A stretch of 64,000 nucleotides of DNA from Rheum nobile (GCA_027886185.1 WOAB01000147.1:124001-188000); one strand, 5' to 3'; positions 1-12,302 are shown, numbered from the stretch's first letter. Numbers and translations are program-made. Notes: generated by a model not told the origin, from the sequence alone.

Positions 1-205
1 CATGTCTTTTTTATTATGTAAGTTTGCAAATGTATAAATTCCAATGTTATGATTGCATAAGTTTGATGTATTTTTGATTACGTATGGATTACTCTGAAAC
101 CCACCAAAGCAAAAATAATGAGCAAATAACCAAAAGAGACTCACATCAAATTTTATATTGCATTACAAATCACACGAGTTTACATCAACTACTAATAATG
201 TGGAT

Positions 206-3200
206 CTAAAATGCCACATAATCTGGATTCTTGCCGGCTGCCATGCGGCATTCCCTAAAGTCTTGCAATTTCGAAACATACAATGTTTCCCACCAGCGGA
301 TGTTCGGATCACAATGTCTTCGCCACACATGCATAATGGGTGGTAATGGAAAGTCATTAATGAGCGGCACCTATACGAATACAAACAAAAAAAATGCAAT
401 TAGCATACACAATATTGCAAATGAAACATCTAAGTACAAGTAGAGATACGAAACATTACCGGTATCCAGTGGTTGTGATCCCCTACGTGTGCTATCCCCA
501 AAAAATTTAAGGGAGGTGCGAAGCTTGGTCCAGACTCCCGTGTTGGTAAGCACAATGAAGGGTGCTCAGATATGACGACGACAGCAACGTTATACACTGT
601 GGCAAACACTAAACCCATGAATGGCATGTCAAGCCAATAATTCGGGCCACAAGAGGTATGAACATAGTTAATTTAAACCATTAGATCGTCCCATGACCCT
701 AGTCTTGCATAAGCTTGTATTGGCTCTCACATTTGTCGGTTGACACGCAACTCCTTTGCCATCGCGCTACGGATCAAGGGATATTGACCCTGACTCATCC
801 CCATAAGCACAAACCAAAGACCGATAACCACATTGTTCGTCTGAATGTACATCCATAGCACCATTAATGTACCCAAACCAGAAGTAATCGATATTCCGAA
901 CCCCAAAGTCCACCCCAAAATGAATCATGGGTTCTTCAGGCCAATCCGACGGACGGACTCCCACATGGTCGTCCTCAAATTGTGATTCTTCTGGTTGAGG
1001 TTGGGATTACATGTCCTCAGCGTCGAGCACCACGAAACTTCCTTGCTTTCTGGGACGGCCTGACCCTTTCACCTTCTCCTTTGCCTTTCTTTGTGCCTTA
1101 GCCTTCTCAGACTTCAGTAAGTCTTCTCTTACGTGCTCATGCAGGCTCTTTTCCCTACTCGGCGACCCATTTGCCTTGTTCTTCGCACCACTTGGCCTTC
1201 CCTTTCTACAGATGTCCGTCGGCTCCATAAACGTACTCTGTTCCGGATGCTCCAAGGCCATGTACAACTCACTCAGTTGCCATAACGTGGCTTGGTTCAA
1301 AGTACGGCTTTGCACTCTCGACCACATCTCACGCAATCTCAACTCTGGAATGGAAATCGAAACACTGTCGTCAGCAAGCGCAGATGTTATGGGATCCTCT
1401 TCCCAATGCAAGTCCTTCCAGAAGTCGTGAATGTCGTCTGGAGTGAGAGTTATCCTCGTACTGATGGCTTTTGCAATATCGTGGACGCACAGCAACACAA
1501 GGCAGTCTCTCACCCAATGATCATCGCATACTTCTGAATAGTCATCCTTCACTAGCTGATCATACATGGCCAACAATAAATCAAAACACCTATCTGACAC
1601 TCTGCAAAACAGCCTTGAAAAGACCATTCGGGCAAGCTCCGGAAACCCTGGATCGTTGAACTCCATTGGTCGTGTAGACAGTGACTTGTTCATGGTCGCT
1701 TTAATCGTGTCCATTTGAAGAATGATTGCATGGTGGATCCTCACGATCACTCTGTTAAAGCCGCCTCTGCTAGACCCTACAATATCTTTCAACACACGAT
1801 GCATCCTCTCAACCCTATCAAAACAAAAACATTTTTTTCCTTAGTACAACATTCATACCCAATAGTAAACTCTTCCAACTACACAATGTTCAAAAGATAC
1901 TTGTTTGAAGTTCGCGTGAAGAAGTGAAGGGTGTCATCCGTCCACGCTCTTACTATACTTTCCTTGTAAGGAGTCAGTCATTCCCTCTCGACGTATCCAA
2001 CAAGGCCGCTCTTCCACGACGTCCTCAATGCTCTGAGCCTCTCCTCGTACCTTTCCTCCATGGTCGAGGAAAATAGTCCCCAACACTAGTTTGTAAACCT
2101 ATCGACCTTGGCACTATCTTTTATAACCTTGTCGGCATATGCCTTGATGTTGTTTCTAATATGGACCCAACACAAGAGCTGCCTAACCGGGACGTCTTTG
2201 AAAACTACCTTAATAGCTTTAATGACAGCCTTTTCACAATCGGTCATTATAGCCTTTGGCATAACTCCTAACTGCTCAAACAAGTTCCGAAGGGCACTCA
2301 CTATCCACCGGTAATGGAAAAACTTTTCCGCTCGGGTGAATGCATACGCAATGTTGAACGTCTTGTGAGTGCAGGTAAAACCAACAATCTCCACCAAAGG
2401 CATATCATACCTATTCATACACAAAACAAATAAACGTACCAATACTTGTCAATATAACTAATTAAACCCTAGCACATCGAAAAATAACTAACTATTATTA
2501 AAATGTTTTACATACTTATTTGTCTTGTATGTGGCGTCAATGATCACCACGTGCGGGAACTTCTTCAACAAGCGTATCGACTCCGGGTGAGCAAAAAATA
2601 GGATCTCTACCTCTTCCCTTTTCTTCACATTCCTAAGAGGATAAAAAAGATACCCGTTCTCTTTCAAAAAATGAAGGGACCACTGGGTAACCGTCAATTC
2701 CCCACGATCCTCGTAATGGAGCTTCTGCAAAAAGTGCGCAACCTGCTTCATTGATGTCACATTTCCCGAAAAGTTTTTCCTCAAGTCCGAAACAATCTCT
2801 TTCGGAGTCTTCCGACCATCACCCCATCTCCTAGCCATGACCTCCTCCTCCTGGGTCATTCGACCAATGAATGCATTCCCATGAAATATAGCATGAAGCT
2901 TGTGGTTGTGGGTGCCATGTATAACATCCAAGACCCATCTTTCAGTAAGGGATCCTAGCTCATTTTTCAAACGGCACCCATATAGCTCGAATCTACAACC
3001 GCACTTCTTCGATCTACGTTTTTTAATCCTCCGAACCGACAACTCTGGATTTTCTACATTAACTTTCAGCCTCCCAGATCTCGGCTCACCATATCTATTG
3101 CATGTCAAACTAACTACGTACAGATTTGAGGTACGTTTCACCAAAACTATCATAAACTCTTTTGCTGTAGCTCTAGCCCATTCAACCATTTCATTCATAC

Positions 3201-3795
3201 TTCCCTAAACTAGGCCAGTACGAAAACGATATCCATAATCTCCCCCCTATAATTAATTTTGATTTACGAATTATTATACTATCTACAATTATAACAAACT
3301 AATAATACAACAAATTTGCAAAGTCATTAATTCATAACCTAATCCATGAATTTTATGCTCAACTAGGGAAAGTACTACTTCATACCTAATATTAATTGTT
3401 AATGGATACAACAAAATTGCAATATCATATTAATGGCTAAAATTCACAATAACTACTTCATACAAAATTCATTATAATCGATATTTATCGTATCCCATTC
3501 ATCTCTTTCGTTTACGAATCCCAAACGGAAATTAATTGCTAAATTTCATAATAACTACTTCATACACGTATAAGACATGATTCATTACTCAAACAGAAAT
3601 TAATTCAACACTAACCGTGAATAAATCGTCGCTCGAATCCCAATCGTCTCCTTCGTCTTCGCAACCCGACATCCAAGAGTCGTTCCATTCTTCGTCTGCT
3701 TCTTCATCTTCTCGTGCTTGTACCCAATCGCATTCCTCATCTTCTCGATTTTCTTTCCAATTGTTTTCCTCACTTTCATGATTAGAACTGTTCAT
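206..3795 (-). pseudogene. MULE transposase fused to OTU-like protease, decayed
   Basis: Exons readable on the minus strand: 3795-3616 (acidic N-terminus), 3246-2516, 2410-1901, 1814 to about 460 (possibly with further introns), and 370-206. All junctions have GT/AG. Order of domains: FAR1-like/MULE N-terminal region, MULE DDE transposase (IDATYKTNK, later MTDCEKA and the CWVH motif), a basic linker, then an OTU-like cysteine protease domain with DEQCGYR (candidate catalytic Cys) and HNHW (candidate His). It aligns exon by exon with the plus-strand gene starting at 61307. In-frame stops near 3206, in the VERE-stop-LTPY segment near 1980 and at 1007-1009, plus a frameshift near 850, show that it is dead. 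The stops at VERE and 1007 fit TGG to TGA and CAA to TAA changes, as expected from deamination of methylated cytosine. Transposase and OTU assignments are strong; exact exon ends are inferred. Confidence 0.85.
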
Positions 3796-3840
3796 GTTGA
3801 ATGTTGTGATTTGGTGTGCAAGAGAAAGGAAATGGGAGTG

Positions 3841-3850
3841 TGTATATATA
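3841..3850 (-). promoter_or_regulatory. TATA box of the minus-strand MULE gene
   Basis: The minus strand reads CTATATATAC about 45 bases upstream of the start codon at 3795. It lies between the gene and the palindrome array at 3942-4200. Confidence 0.5.
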
Positions 3851-3941
3851 GGCTGAAAATTAGTACGTTAAAAATATGACCGTTTGTGCAAACTGTCGGA
3901 TTTTTAAAACGACACATTTGTCCAACGGCTATGACAGTACC

Positions 3942-4200
3942 TGTGCGTTTAACTTAGCAGTACAGTTGTACTGCTAAGTTTAACGCACAAGTTGAACTAC
4001 AATTGGGCCGCGTAATAGGCCCAATTTCTAATCTTGTGTGTTAAGGTTTAACGCACGGCTACAGTTCCATACGTTAAGGTTTAACGCACCAAATCTGGAC
4101 ATTTTTTACTTTTTTCCATTTTTGTCACATTTTTCACTTTTTTTCCAGTTTTGTCCCTTGTGCGTTAAGGTTTAACGCACCAACTTGTACGTTTAACTTA
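3942..4200. repeat. Array of near-palindromes built on TTAACGCAC
   Basis: A 46-base near-perfect palindrome lies at about 3944-3990 (arms GTGCGTTTAACTTAGCAGTA and its complement, one mismatch). It is followed by three copies of (T)GCGTTAAGGTTTAACGCAC at about 4040, 4070 and 4162, and half-sites at about 4008 and 4187. The array is directly upstream of the TATA box of the MULE gene. The left MULE's copies differ wholly in sequence from the array upstream of the right MULE gene but share its position and form. Confidence 0.8.
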
Positions 4201-4319
4201 ACTGCACTAAATAGTATATGTTTAGATAATTTAACGTGTGTATATAGGGGGGCCCTATATAAATTAAAATTTAATCATTTTTCCTATTTTTATACCTATT
4301 GTGTATAATATTAGACAAT

Positions 4320-4430
4320 ATATTTTGTTACCAGAACCGGAATTTTAGAAATATGTGGACCGGGGACCGGACCGTAATTCCCCCGGTCCGGTCCGATTTT
4401 ATGGTCCGGTCCGAATTTGCACAGCCCTAG
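4320..4430. mobile_element. Remnant of GGTCCGG-rich hAT-like element
   Basis: Repeats of GGTCCGGTCCG end in a terminus reading GAATTTGCACAGCCCTAG on the plus strand. The same low-complexity motif fills the element at 6468-13329. The left end is not clear. Confidence 0.35.
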
Positions 4431-4436
4431 TTTTTG

Positions 4437-4680
4437 GAGGTTTTAGAAGGTTAAACAAATTTGGCTCACAATATTAATGTAAATTTATATTAATTAGTAT
4501 CATTTTTCATAATTACAAAAGTAAAAACTACCAAAAAACCTTATAATAACAAACATTCAACTAGATTTTAGGAGGTTTTAAATAATAATTCAATCACATA
4601 CTAAAAAACATAAACCTACCCAAAAACCTTCTAAAAAACTTTCAACTCTTTAAAAACCTTTTTTTGCCGAACATAGCCTA
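4437..4680. mobile_element. Possible MITE
   Basis: GGAGGTTTTAGAAGG near the left end is matched in inverted orientation by CCTTCTAAAAAAC near the right end, which finishes in GCCGAACATAGCC. A related terminus, GCCAAACATAGCC, recurs at about 5732. No target duplication was recognised. Confidence 0.35.
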
Positions 4681-4716
4681 AATTAACCAAGTTACGGCTT
4701 CGTTTCAGAGACTACT

Positions 4717-4788
4717 ATGGAAGCTTATGGAGATGAGAAGCTGGTTGAGATCTCGTTCCACAAGCTCCATGACTCTTGTTCGGCGCAA
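4717..4788 (+). pseudogene. Exon-like fragment of unrecognised gene
   Basis: An ATG opens 24 codons (MEAYGDEKLVEISFHKLHDS, then CSAQ) ending at a good splice donor, CAA|GTAAGC. No following exon was found. The next 650 bases (4800-5480) look like 5' untranslated sequence: CT-rich tracts, two similar stretches CGCCAGATCTACATAGG and CGCGAGATCTAAACATAG each followed by GTA, and several AACCCTAA motifs. The product is not recognised. It may be a transposon-carried gene fragment. Confidence 0.3.
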
Positions 4789-5486
4789 GTAAGCATATGA
4801 AACTGATTCTAACTGAAATTTGAGGGAAATTTTAATTGGGGGCGACATTACGCGACTGATCAACTAGCAGAGCAATTGTTTTTTAGAAATTTCCCCTGCA
4901 ATCCTCAACAACTCCTCACTCAAGCCTCGCCAGATCTACATAGGGTATGTACTCGATCTCTCCCTTGTCTTCTCTTTTGGCAATTTTTTGTGCAATTTGA
5001 ACCTAAATTTGTTTCGGTGCGAAACTTCTGGTCATCCTTCTCTTAAACATGGTTAAAGATTTCACATCAATATTCCTCGCCAGTTCTCTTCCTCGCGAGA
5101 TCTAAACATAGGTACGAATTTGGCTCTCTCCTTCTTCTATCTTGGGTTTAGTTTTGGGCATTTTTTTGTGAAGTCGAGCTTAATCTTCGAACTTCTCACT
5201 GAAAATCCTAATTGGTGAAGAGCCCTAATTTATTCCTATTTGTGCTAGCGCAGAAAACCCTAATTTTCACAATGAAAACCCTAATTTTTGTGCTATTTGT
5301 GAAGAATCCTAATTATTCCTACTTGTGCTAGCGCAGAAAACCCTAATTTTTGAATTTTTCACAATGAAAAACCCTAATTGTTGAAGAACCCTATCCCAAG
5401 AACCCTAGTTGTTGAACATAATATGAACAATTAGCTTACTATATGTCTGCTACCAAATTCATCTAGTTAATCAGCTTCATCTACCT

Positions 5487-5588
5487 AGGGCTCGTTCGGT
5501 GAGGATGGAGTTGAAGGAGTTGAAGTTTAACTTTTGCTTCAACTTCAACCACCACTTAAACCCGATTTTTGCCTAATGTCCTCCCCCC

Positions 5589-5620
<32 letters not shown>

Positions 5621-5701
5621 ACATTACCCATTTTCTTCAACTTCAACCCCAACTTCAACCCCTCCTTCAACCTCCATTTCAACCCAACCGAACGGAGCCC
5701 T
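5487..5701. mobile_element. MITE with AGGGCTC(C)GTTCGGT ends
   Basis: The left terminus AGGGCTCGTTCGGT pairs with ACCGAACGGAGCCCT at the right end. The interior is an inverted repeat of the word GTTGAA/TTCAAC with a pure poly-C run of about 35 bases at 5585-5620. No coding capacity. The TIR resembles those of hAT-type MITEs. Confidence 0.6.
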
Positions 5702-5983
5702 AATCAACTTCGGCTCAAATAAGTTATGGGCTGCCAAACATAGCCTACATACTCCGAAACTAGCTACTCCAATTTGAAGGGGCTCATTTTGTTAATCAGA
5801 TTTTTAGGTAGGCTCCTATACATTTGAAGTTTAATGAAGAAAAAACTAAAATTTTGTCTTATTGATGATTAAGGTTCAATATATAGAGAGCAATACAATT
5901 CTATCTCTTAATATATCTTTTACTCCCATGATGTTGTCTTATTGCTTTACATATATATGAAATTCTATCTAATACCCCCACTC

Positions 5984-6460
5984 TCAAGTTGGTGAATGGA
6001 TGTCGATTACACCCAACTTGCTTAGTATTGAAGTGAACTGAGCCAATTCGAGCGCCTTAGTCATGAAATTAGCTCGTTGTTTAGTTGTGCGTATATGCTC
6101 CAAATGAATGTTGCCTTTGGTGATTTCATCACAAACAAAATGATAAACAACCTTTATATGTTTTGTTCGCTCATGGAAAATCAGATCCTTTGCGATGTGG
6201 ATGGACAATTGACTGTCACAAAATAGTTGCATAAGTTGAGGATGGTGAACACCGAGAGAGTAAAGGAGTCAACGGAGCAATTTAAGCTCGTAAGTGACTA
6301 GTGCCATGGCCCTATATTCAAATCAGTGGAAGATCGAGCAACAATGGTTTGTTTATTGGTTTACCATGAGATTGTAGACACGATAGGCTGTCAAGGAGTG
6401 ACGCGAGGATGGACAATTAAGCAGAGCCCATTCTGAGTAACAATAGCCGGTGGGAGTAAG
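5984..6460 (-). pseudogene. copia RNase H relic
   Basis: Translation of 6232-5984 gives the copia RNase H C-terminus: CDSQLSIHIAKDLIFHERTK, the H..R/ERTKHI signature and LEHIRTTKQRANFMTKAL. Further upstream to about 6460 the same domain continues with stops and frameshifts. It belongs to the outer copia element (5825-14780). Confidence 0.8.
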
Positions 6461-6658
6461 ATTGGAGTAAAGGTGATCAAACGGTCCAAACTGGACTGTT
6501 ATTTACAGTCTGGTCTGGATCGGTGGATTGTAAATATTTGAACATTTGGATCGTGGACCGGACTGATATGGTCCGGTCTCGGACTATAATAGTCTGTTTT
6601 CTCTTTTTTTCCTAACAATTTTTTTAAAATGAGATAAAATTGGTCCTATAATGGTTCA

Positions 6659-7419
6659 TGAAAACCGATATCGCCAATAGATTCGCAAGATCACAGAACA
6701 AAACAGATCGAAGCTTTGAAAAAACCAAATAGACGAAAGAACAAAGGACACGCGAAAATTGTTGACGAAGTTCGGGTAAATCCCTACTCTGCGGAACCTC
6801 AGGAGGGGAGGTTCAGCCCAAGATGCACTAAGGAGTATAGAGTTTCTACAGCCGGTTACAAGCACAAGAATGGCTAAACCAAAACCAGAAAACAGAGATC
6901 TAAACAAGGCACAACAAAGAAGACAAGAGAAGCAGAAGAAGAAACGAGCGAGAGTCTTTGGCTTTTGAGCGAAGCCAAAGGACTACTCCAACACTTGGGA
7001 GATCGTCTGCAGAACCACGCGCCACCAAGAAGTCAGACGCACCACCGGAACCCTCCTCTTCCTTTCTCTTCTCTCTTTCTCTCTGAAATCGCCTTGCTCC
7101 AAATTTCTGAATGAAACCCTAGCTTCTAATAAGAGGAGCTCTTATAGCATCGCAGCTACATGGAATTGGGCTTCAGCTGTATTGGGCCACACTAGAGCTA
7201 CAAGTGAAGGAGGTGGATCAGGCCCAGACTGGGATAAGCCATCCGACCAAGCTCATAAGAGACTCGGGGTTGTTTAACCCGGTTTAGAGGCCAAACCAAC
7301 TCTAAACATTACATAGCCAAGTGAACCCGGTTCACTGGAATGGTTAAAACACATTACAAGGCATGATCTACCAACACTATAGAATATACAATTAAACTTG
7401 GATTATATAAGACATAACA
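6659..7419 (-). repeat. 3' LTR of copia element
   Basis: It is a direct repeat of 12306-13065, preceded by the GTTCA duplication. A short ORF inside it on the minus strand is not a gene. Confidence 0.95.
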
Positions 7420-7434
7420 AATGCCCCCTTAATC
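7420..7434 (-). other. Polypurine tract of copia element
   Basis: The minus strand reads TTAAGGGGGCATT immediately before the 3' LTR, the usual site for plus-strand priming. Confidence 0.75.
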
Positions 7435-7515
7435 CAGAGTTTGGTTGTGCTCTCTAAAACCCCCTAAGTGCATCCAGGGATCGCCTCCTGTCCGTCGTCG
7501 GTCTCTGCCCACACC

Positions 7516-10500
7516 TCAGTGAACATCATAGATGTGGAGTGAGTTCCTGCAGAATACGAATTTATTAGTAGGCACAATTTTGGTACCAAAATCAGCAAGA
7601 TTCACATCACCTAAGATTTTCTTCACACTGATTTCCTGCTTCTCAACTTGATCTCTTATAAAGTGGAACCTAACATCAATATGTTTAGTCCTTTCATGAT
7701 ATACAGGATCCTTACATAGGTATAGAGCACTCTGGCTATCCATATTGAGCACAGGGAGATATGCCTTACCCTCAATCTCATGTAGGATACCTTTCAACCA
7801 GATAGCCTCTTTAGAGGTCTCAGTTGCTGCAATATATTCAGCTTATGTTGAAGATAGTGCAACAATTGATTGTTGTTGGGACTTCCAGGAAATGCAATTA
7901 CCTGCCCAAGTATAGAAGTAGGCAGTAGTAGACTTTCTGTTGTCCTTATTACTGGCATAGTCAGAGTCAACAAAGCCTTGCAGCCCAGTCCTCGAACTAT
8001 GCTCAGCATAAGTGAGTCCCATGTCTTTGGTGCCAACTAAGCACTTAAGCATGTACTTCATGGCTTGCCAGTGTTTGTCACCAGGGTTGGACATATACCT
8101 ACTAAGAACACTAATAGCAAAAGCAAGGTCTGGTCTAGTACATAACATAGCATACATAACTGACCCCACTGCTACATCATAAGGAACATTTTCCATTTTC
8201 TGTTTATCAATTTCAGAAACAGGACAATCATGCTTAGACAGTTCAAGGTGCCCCCTAAAGGGATAGGTGCAGGTCTAGCAGATTTCATAGCAAATCTATC
8301 AATTACTTTTGACATATAATCAGATTGGGATAGCTTAATAGTCTTAGTTTTTTTGTCCCTGATTATATTAACACCCAGTATTTTTTGAGCAGGACCAAGG
8401 TCCTTCATGTCAAAGTATTTCTTTAAGTCATTTTTGACACCAGAAATGATAACCTTAGAATTGCTAATTAGAAGAATATCATCAACATACAGCAGAACAT
8501 ACAAGGCATTCTTAGTCTTCACAGATTTCAAGTAAAGACAGGTGTCATACTGACTTCTAACAAAGCCCAAGGACCTCATACAAGCATCAAATTTCTTGTT
8601 CCATTGCCTAGGAGACTGTTTAAGACCATAGATAGATCTTTTTAATAAGCATGCATGGTCAGGTTTAGTTTTGTCAACAAAGCCTTTAGGCTGCCTCATA
8701 TAAATGGTCTCATCAAGGTCACCATGCAAGAAAGCAGTTTTAACATCCATTTGCTCTAGTTCCCAGTCATACACAGCAGTCATAGCAAGTAATAGTCTCA
8801 TAGTTTTGTATTTAACAACTGGGGCAAAGATGTCATTGTAATCAACTCCTTCCTTTTGGGTAAAACCCTTAGCAACTAGTCTTGCTTTATATCTAGGAGG
8901 TTCAGTACTATCATTGCCATCTTTCAGTTTATAAATCCACTTGCAATCAATGAGTCTAGCCTTAGCAGGTTTAGGAACAAGAGTCCAGGTGTTATTAACA
9001 TGCATTGATTGTATTTCTTCATGCATAGCTTTTATCCATTCATTAGCATAGGAACATTTGATAGCTTGATCATAGGTTTCAGGGGTATAATTCTTCACAA
9101 CATTAGCAACAATGAAGGCAAACTCGACAACTTTGTCATACTCATAACTCTCAACCATATTAGCATCAAATTGAAGCCTTCTATTAGGAATCCTAATTCT
9201 AGGTTCCCTATCTCTTACAAGTTGATAATCAGTCAAGTCATGCACAGCAGGAATATTCACTTCAGAATTATCATGCATAGACACATCAGAGTTATCATGC
9301 ATAGACACATCAACATTGTCATTTAGTGCATCAGAAGACTCAACTTCTAATTGGTTAGAGTTACTTACTGCCCCACCAATTTGGTGAGTTTGTAGTTCAT
9401 TATCTTCCATGTTGCCATTTGTGTGAGAATTTATGAGACTCCCTGAAGAGGTATCCTCAGTTTGATGGTGGCCAATGTCAAACTCTTCATCATTTTCTGC
9501 TTCCTCAGGAAGGTTGTCAAAGAATTGTCCAGTTGGTATTCCAACTCTTGGCTCAGAGGTTGTGGTACCTGTAGACTCAGAAGTAGGCATTAGTTTTGTT
9601 TTAAAATGGAAATCATCCTCATTAAATGTGACTAACCTGGAGGTTATTACCTTGTATCCTTCAGGTTGTATAAGGAGTAGTTTATACCCCTTTACCCCCT
9701 CAGGATAGCCTAGCATAACACACTTTTGAGCCCTAGGTTGTAGCTTGCCCTGAGAAATCTGGGTATATGCACTACAACCAAATGGCTTTAGGTGTGCTAT
9801 GCTAGGTTTCTTATCAGTCCACATCTCTTGAGGAGTTATAAATCCAATGACAGAAGAAGGAGATCTGTTTATGAGGTAAGCAGCTGTTGTCACAGCCTCA
9901 CCCCATAGAGACCCTTTCATCCCTGCACTGATGAGCATACACTTTGCCTTTTCAAGCAAGGTTTTGTTCATCCTCTCAGCAGTACCATTCTGCTGAGGGG
10001 TGCCAGGCACAGTGAGGTGTCTTTTAATGCCATGTTCTTTACAGTACTCATCAAAGATAGTATTACAGAATTCAAGACCATTCTAATGAATGGATAAAAG
10101 AAACTTACAAGGATTCCCTAGTAACGGCAAGCGAACCGGGAAGAGCCCAGCTTTAGAATCGGGCGGCCCCGCCGTCCGAATTATAGTCTGGAGAAGCGTC
10201 CTCCGCGACGGACCGGGCCCAAGTGCGACCCCAGATCAGGCGGGACTACCCATTGAGTTTTAAGGCATTTTACTTTATGGTCAGATTGACTTTCAACCAA
10301 ATTTTTCCAGTTCCTAAAGTTCTCAAAAGCCTCATCTTTGGTTCTTAACAAGTAGACTCATACTTTTCTAGAGTAGTGGTCTATTAGAGATAGGAAATAT
10401 TTCCTACCTCCAATGGTCTCTACTTGAGTTGGGCCCCACAAGTCAGAATGAATGTACTCAAGAGGCTTGCTAGCAACATAAGTTGATTTAGGAAAGCTAT

Positions 10501-11899
10501 GAGCAGTTTTCTTACCAAAGATGCAGGTTTCACAGAATTTCAAGTCATCAAGATGGTTATCAATCATGCCATTTTTATGCAGGTAATGCAACCCTTTATT
10601 GCCTATATGACCTAGTCTAACATGCCAAGTTTTAGTATGACTTAGATTATCACTATCATTCCTCACTGTGGAGACATTAAGCTCAGGAGAAGTCTACACA
10701 TAGTACAGTCTTTCTTTCTTAATGCTCCTAATAAGGACTGTTCCATTTCTGATAACATCCCTTATCCCTTCGTGAGTAATAATGTGGCAACCTAAGTCAT
10801 CAAACATGGATTCAGAAAGTAGGTTCCTTTTCGGATTAGGAACCGACCTGACATTCTGCAAAATTCTAACCTTCCCATCATGCATTTTTAATGGAACCCT
10901 CCCAATGCCCTTTATGGCTAATGAAGTGTGATCACCTAACATGACAGTGCCCTCATTCAAGGTATGCAAAGAATCAAACAAACCCCTATGAGGGGTAGCA
11001 TGCATTGTGCAACCTGAATCTAGGATCCATGAAGAGTCATCATCATTATTGCAAGCAACCATCAAAAGCTCAGCAGAATATTGGGAACAACATTCACACA
11101 CATTAAAGAAGCCAAAATTATCCTTAGCCTTTTCTTTATTCTTTTCATCTCTAGCCTTTTTGTGACAATCTTTAATCCAGTGACCATCCTTATTTCAGTA
11201 ATGGCATTTAGAGTTTTTCTTATCATCATTAGCCTTCTCAGAATTATCTTTCTTAGATTTCTTCTGAAATTTCTTTTTATTCTTGCCTTTAGTGAACATA
11301 ACTTCAACCTTAGTCTCAGTTTTAGGGCCACCTTTGGTCTTAAACACTTTCAGAGACTCATTCTTCTGAATTATAGACTCGGTTATTTTTGCCACAGTGA
11401 GCTCATCCCTACCATACTGTATAACATCTTTTAAGGTGTCAAATTGAGCAGGCAAGGCATTCAATAAAAGCACAGTTTGGTGTTCATCTTTAATGGCATC
11501 ATCACATCTTTTTAAATCTTGTGTCATTTTCAAGAAGATGTCAAAGTTCTCATGCACAATTAAACCCACATTCATTTTGAAGGTAAACAGCTTGCATAGC
11601 AGAGAGATACGACTAGGCAAGGACTTAGACTCATAAATCAATTCAAGGGCTTGCCATAATTGCTTTGGTTGAGTATGACTTACAACCTGACAAGCTACGT
11701 CATCAGCAAGATGTATCATTATCTCAGAGTGAGCCAAGTCTTACATGTCCTTCCTCTCCTCATTGTTGATGCTTAGGGGCCAGTCCTCAGAGACTGCCTT
11801 ATAGCACTTTCCCTTGATCAGGAGTGCCTTCATCTTAACCTTCCACATTGCAAAGTCAGAAACCCCATCATAGGGCTTCAACTTTACATTATCTGCCAT
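7516..11899 (-). pseudogene. copia gag-pol polyprotein, disrupted
   Basis: The start is the ATG at 11899 (MADNVKLKPYDG). Gag runs to about 11195 with one early stop near 11740. A CCHC zinc knuckle follows (KCHY-stop-NKDGHWIKDC), where the second Cys codon has become TGA. Protease has WILDSG (11101-10694), GAG-pre-integrase has WHVRLGHIG (10666-10358), and integrase carries GTPQQNG. Reverse transcriptase (10010-8172) contains DVKTAFLHG, SIYGLKQSPRQW and the catalytic YVDD. RNase H ends at 7516. Further damage: a frameshift near 8200-8240, a GAA to TAA stop in STTEAEY at about 7842, and the rDNA insertion at 10092-10260. Domain assignments are strong; the copy cannot make a full polyprotein. 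Confidence 0.95.
10092..10260 (+). pseudogene. Rearranged 26S rRNA gene fragment inside copia integrase
   Basis: Positions 10092-10224 match the 5' region of plant 25S/26S rRNA (AAGAAACTTACAAGGATTCC, then AACCGGGAAGAGCCCAGC and GGACCGGGCCCAAGT). Positions 10225-10260 match the very 5' start of the same rRNA (GCGACCCCAG-TCAGGCGGGACTACCC), which normally lies upstream of the first piece, so the order is swapped. The insert sits on the strand opposite to copia coding and splits the KCL-x-TDNGLEF motif of integrase. Several CpG-type changes suggest decay. It is not a functional rRNA gene. Confidence 0.9.
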
Positions 11900-12290
11900 T
11901 TAATTGGTACCTGAAATTAAGAACAGACAGACAAGTTAGGGCAGAAGTGACAAGTACAAACAGGACAAAAATAGTTTTAAAGAAACTAATCCTGTATTCT
12001 CTGGAATTTTGCTCGAAGAGAGATCGAGAAACAAGATGATCCAGAGATGCGAGAACTTGCTCAAGATAATAATGAGAAACAAGAACTCAGAATCAACCAC
12101 AGAAGGATAAACACAAGAAAACCCTAAGGGCCAGACCTTGAGCTCGAATGCACTATTCAAGAAACACAAGTCTGGAAACCCTAATGGCAGGAAATCTCAG
12201 ATCCTAAAGGTTGATAAAAAAACACCATAAACTCTATCAAAGTCAAAAACGACATGCAGCGGAAGAAAGTGCATCAAGTCAGAGAACCAA

Positions 12291-12302
12291 GCTCTGATAC
12301 CA
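12291..12302 (-). other. Primer binding site, initiator Met tRNA
   Basis: The minus strand reads TGGTATCAGAGC just inside the 5' LTR, the standard plant copia primer site complementary to the 3' end of initiator methionine tRNA. Confidence 0.9.

Noticed and set aside
5534..5722. Proline-rich 62-codon frame
   Set aside because: Created by the poly-C run in a MITE.
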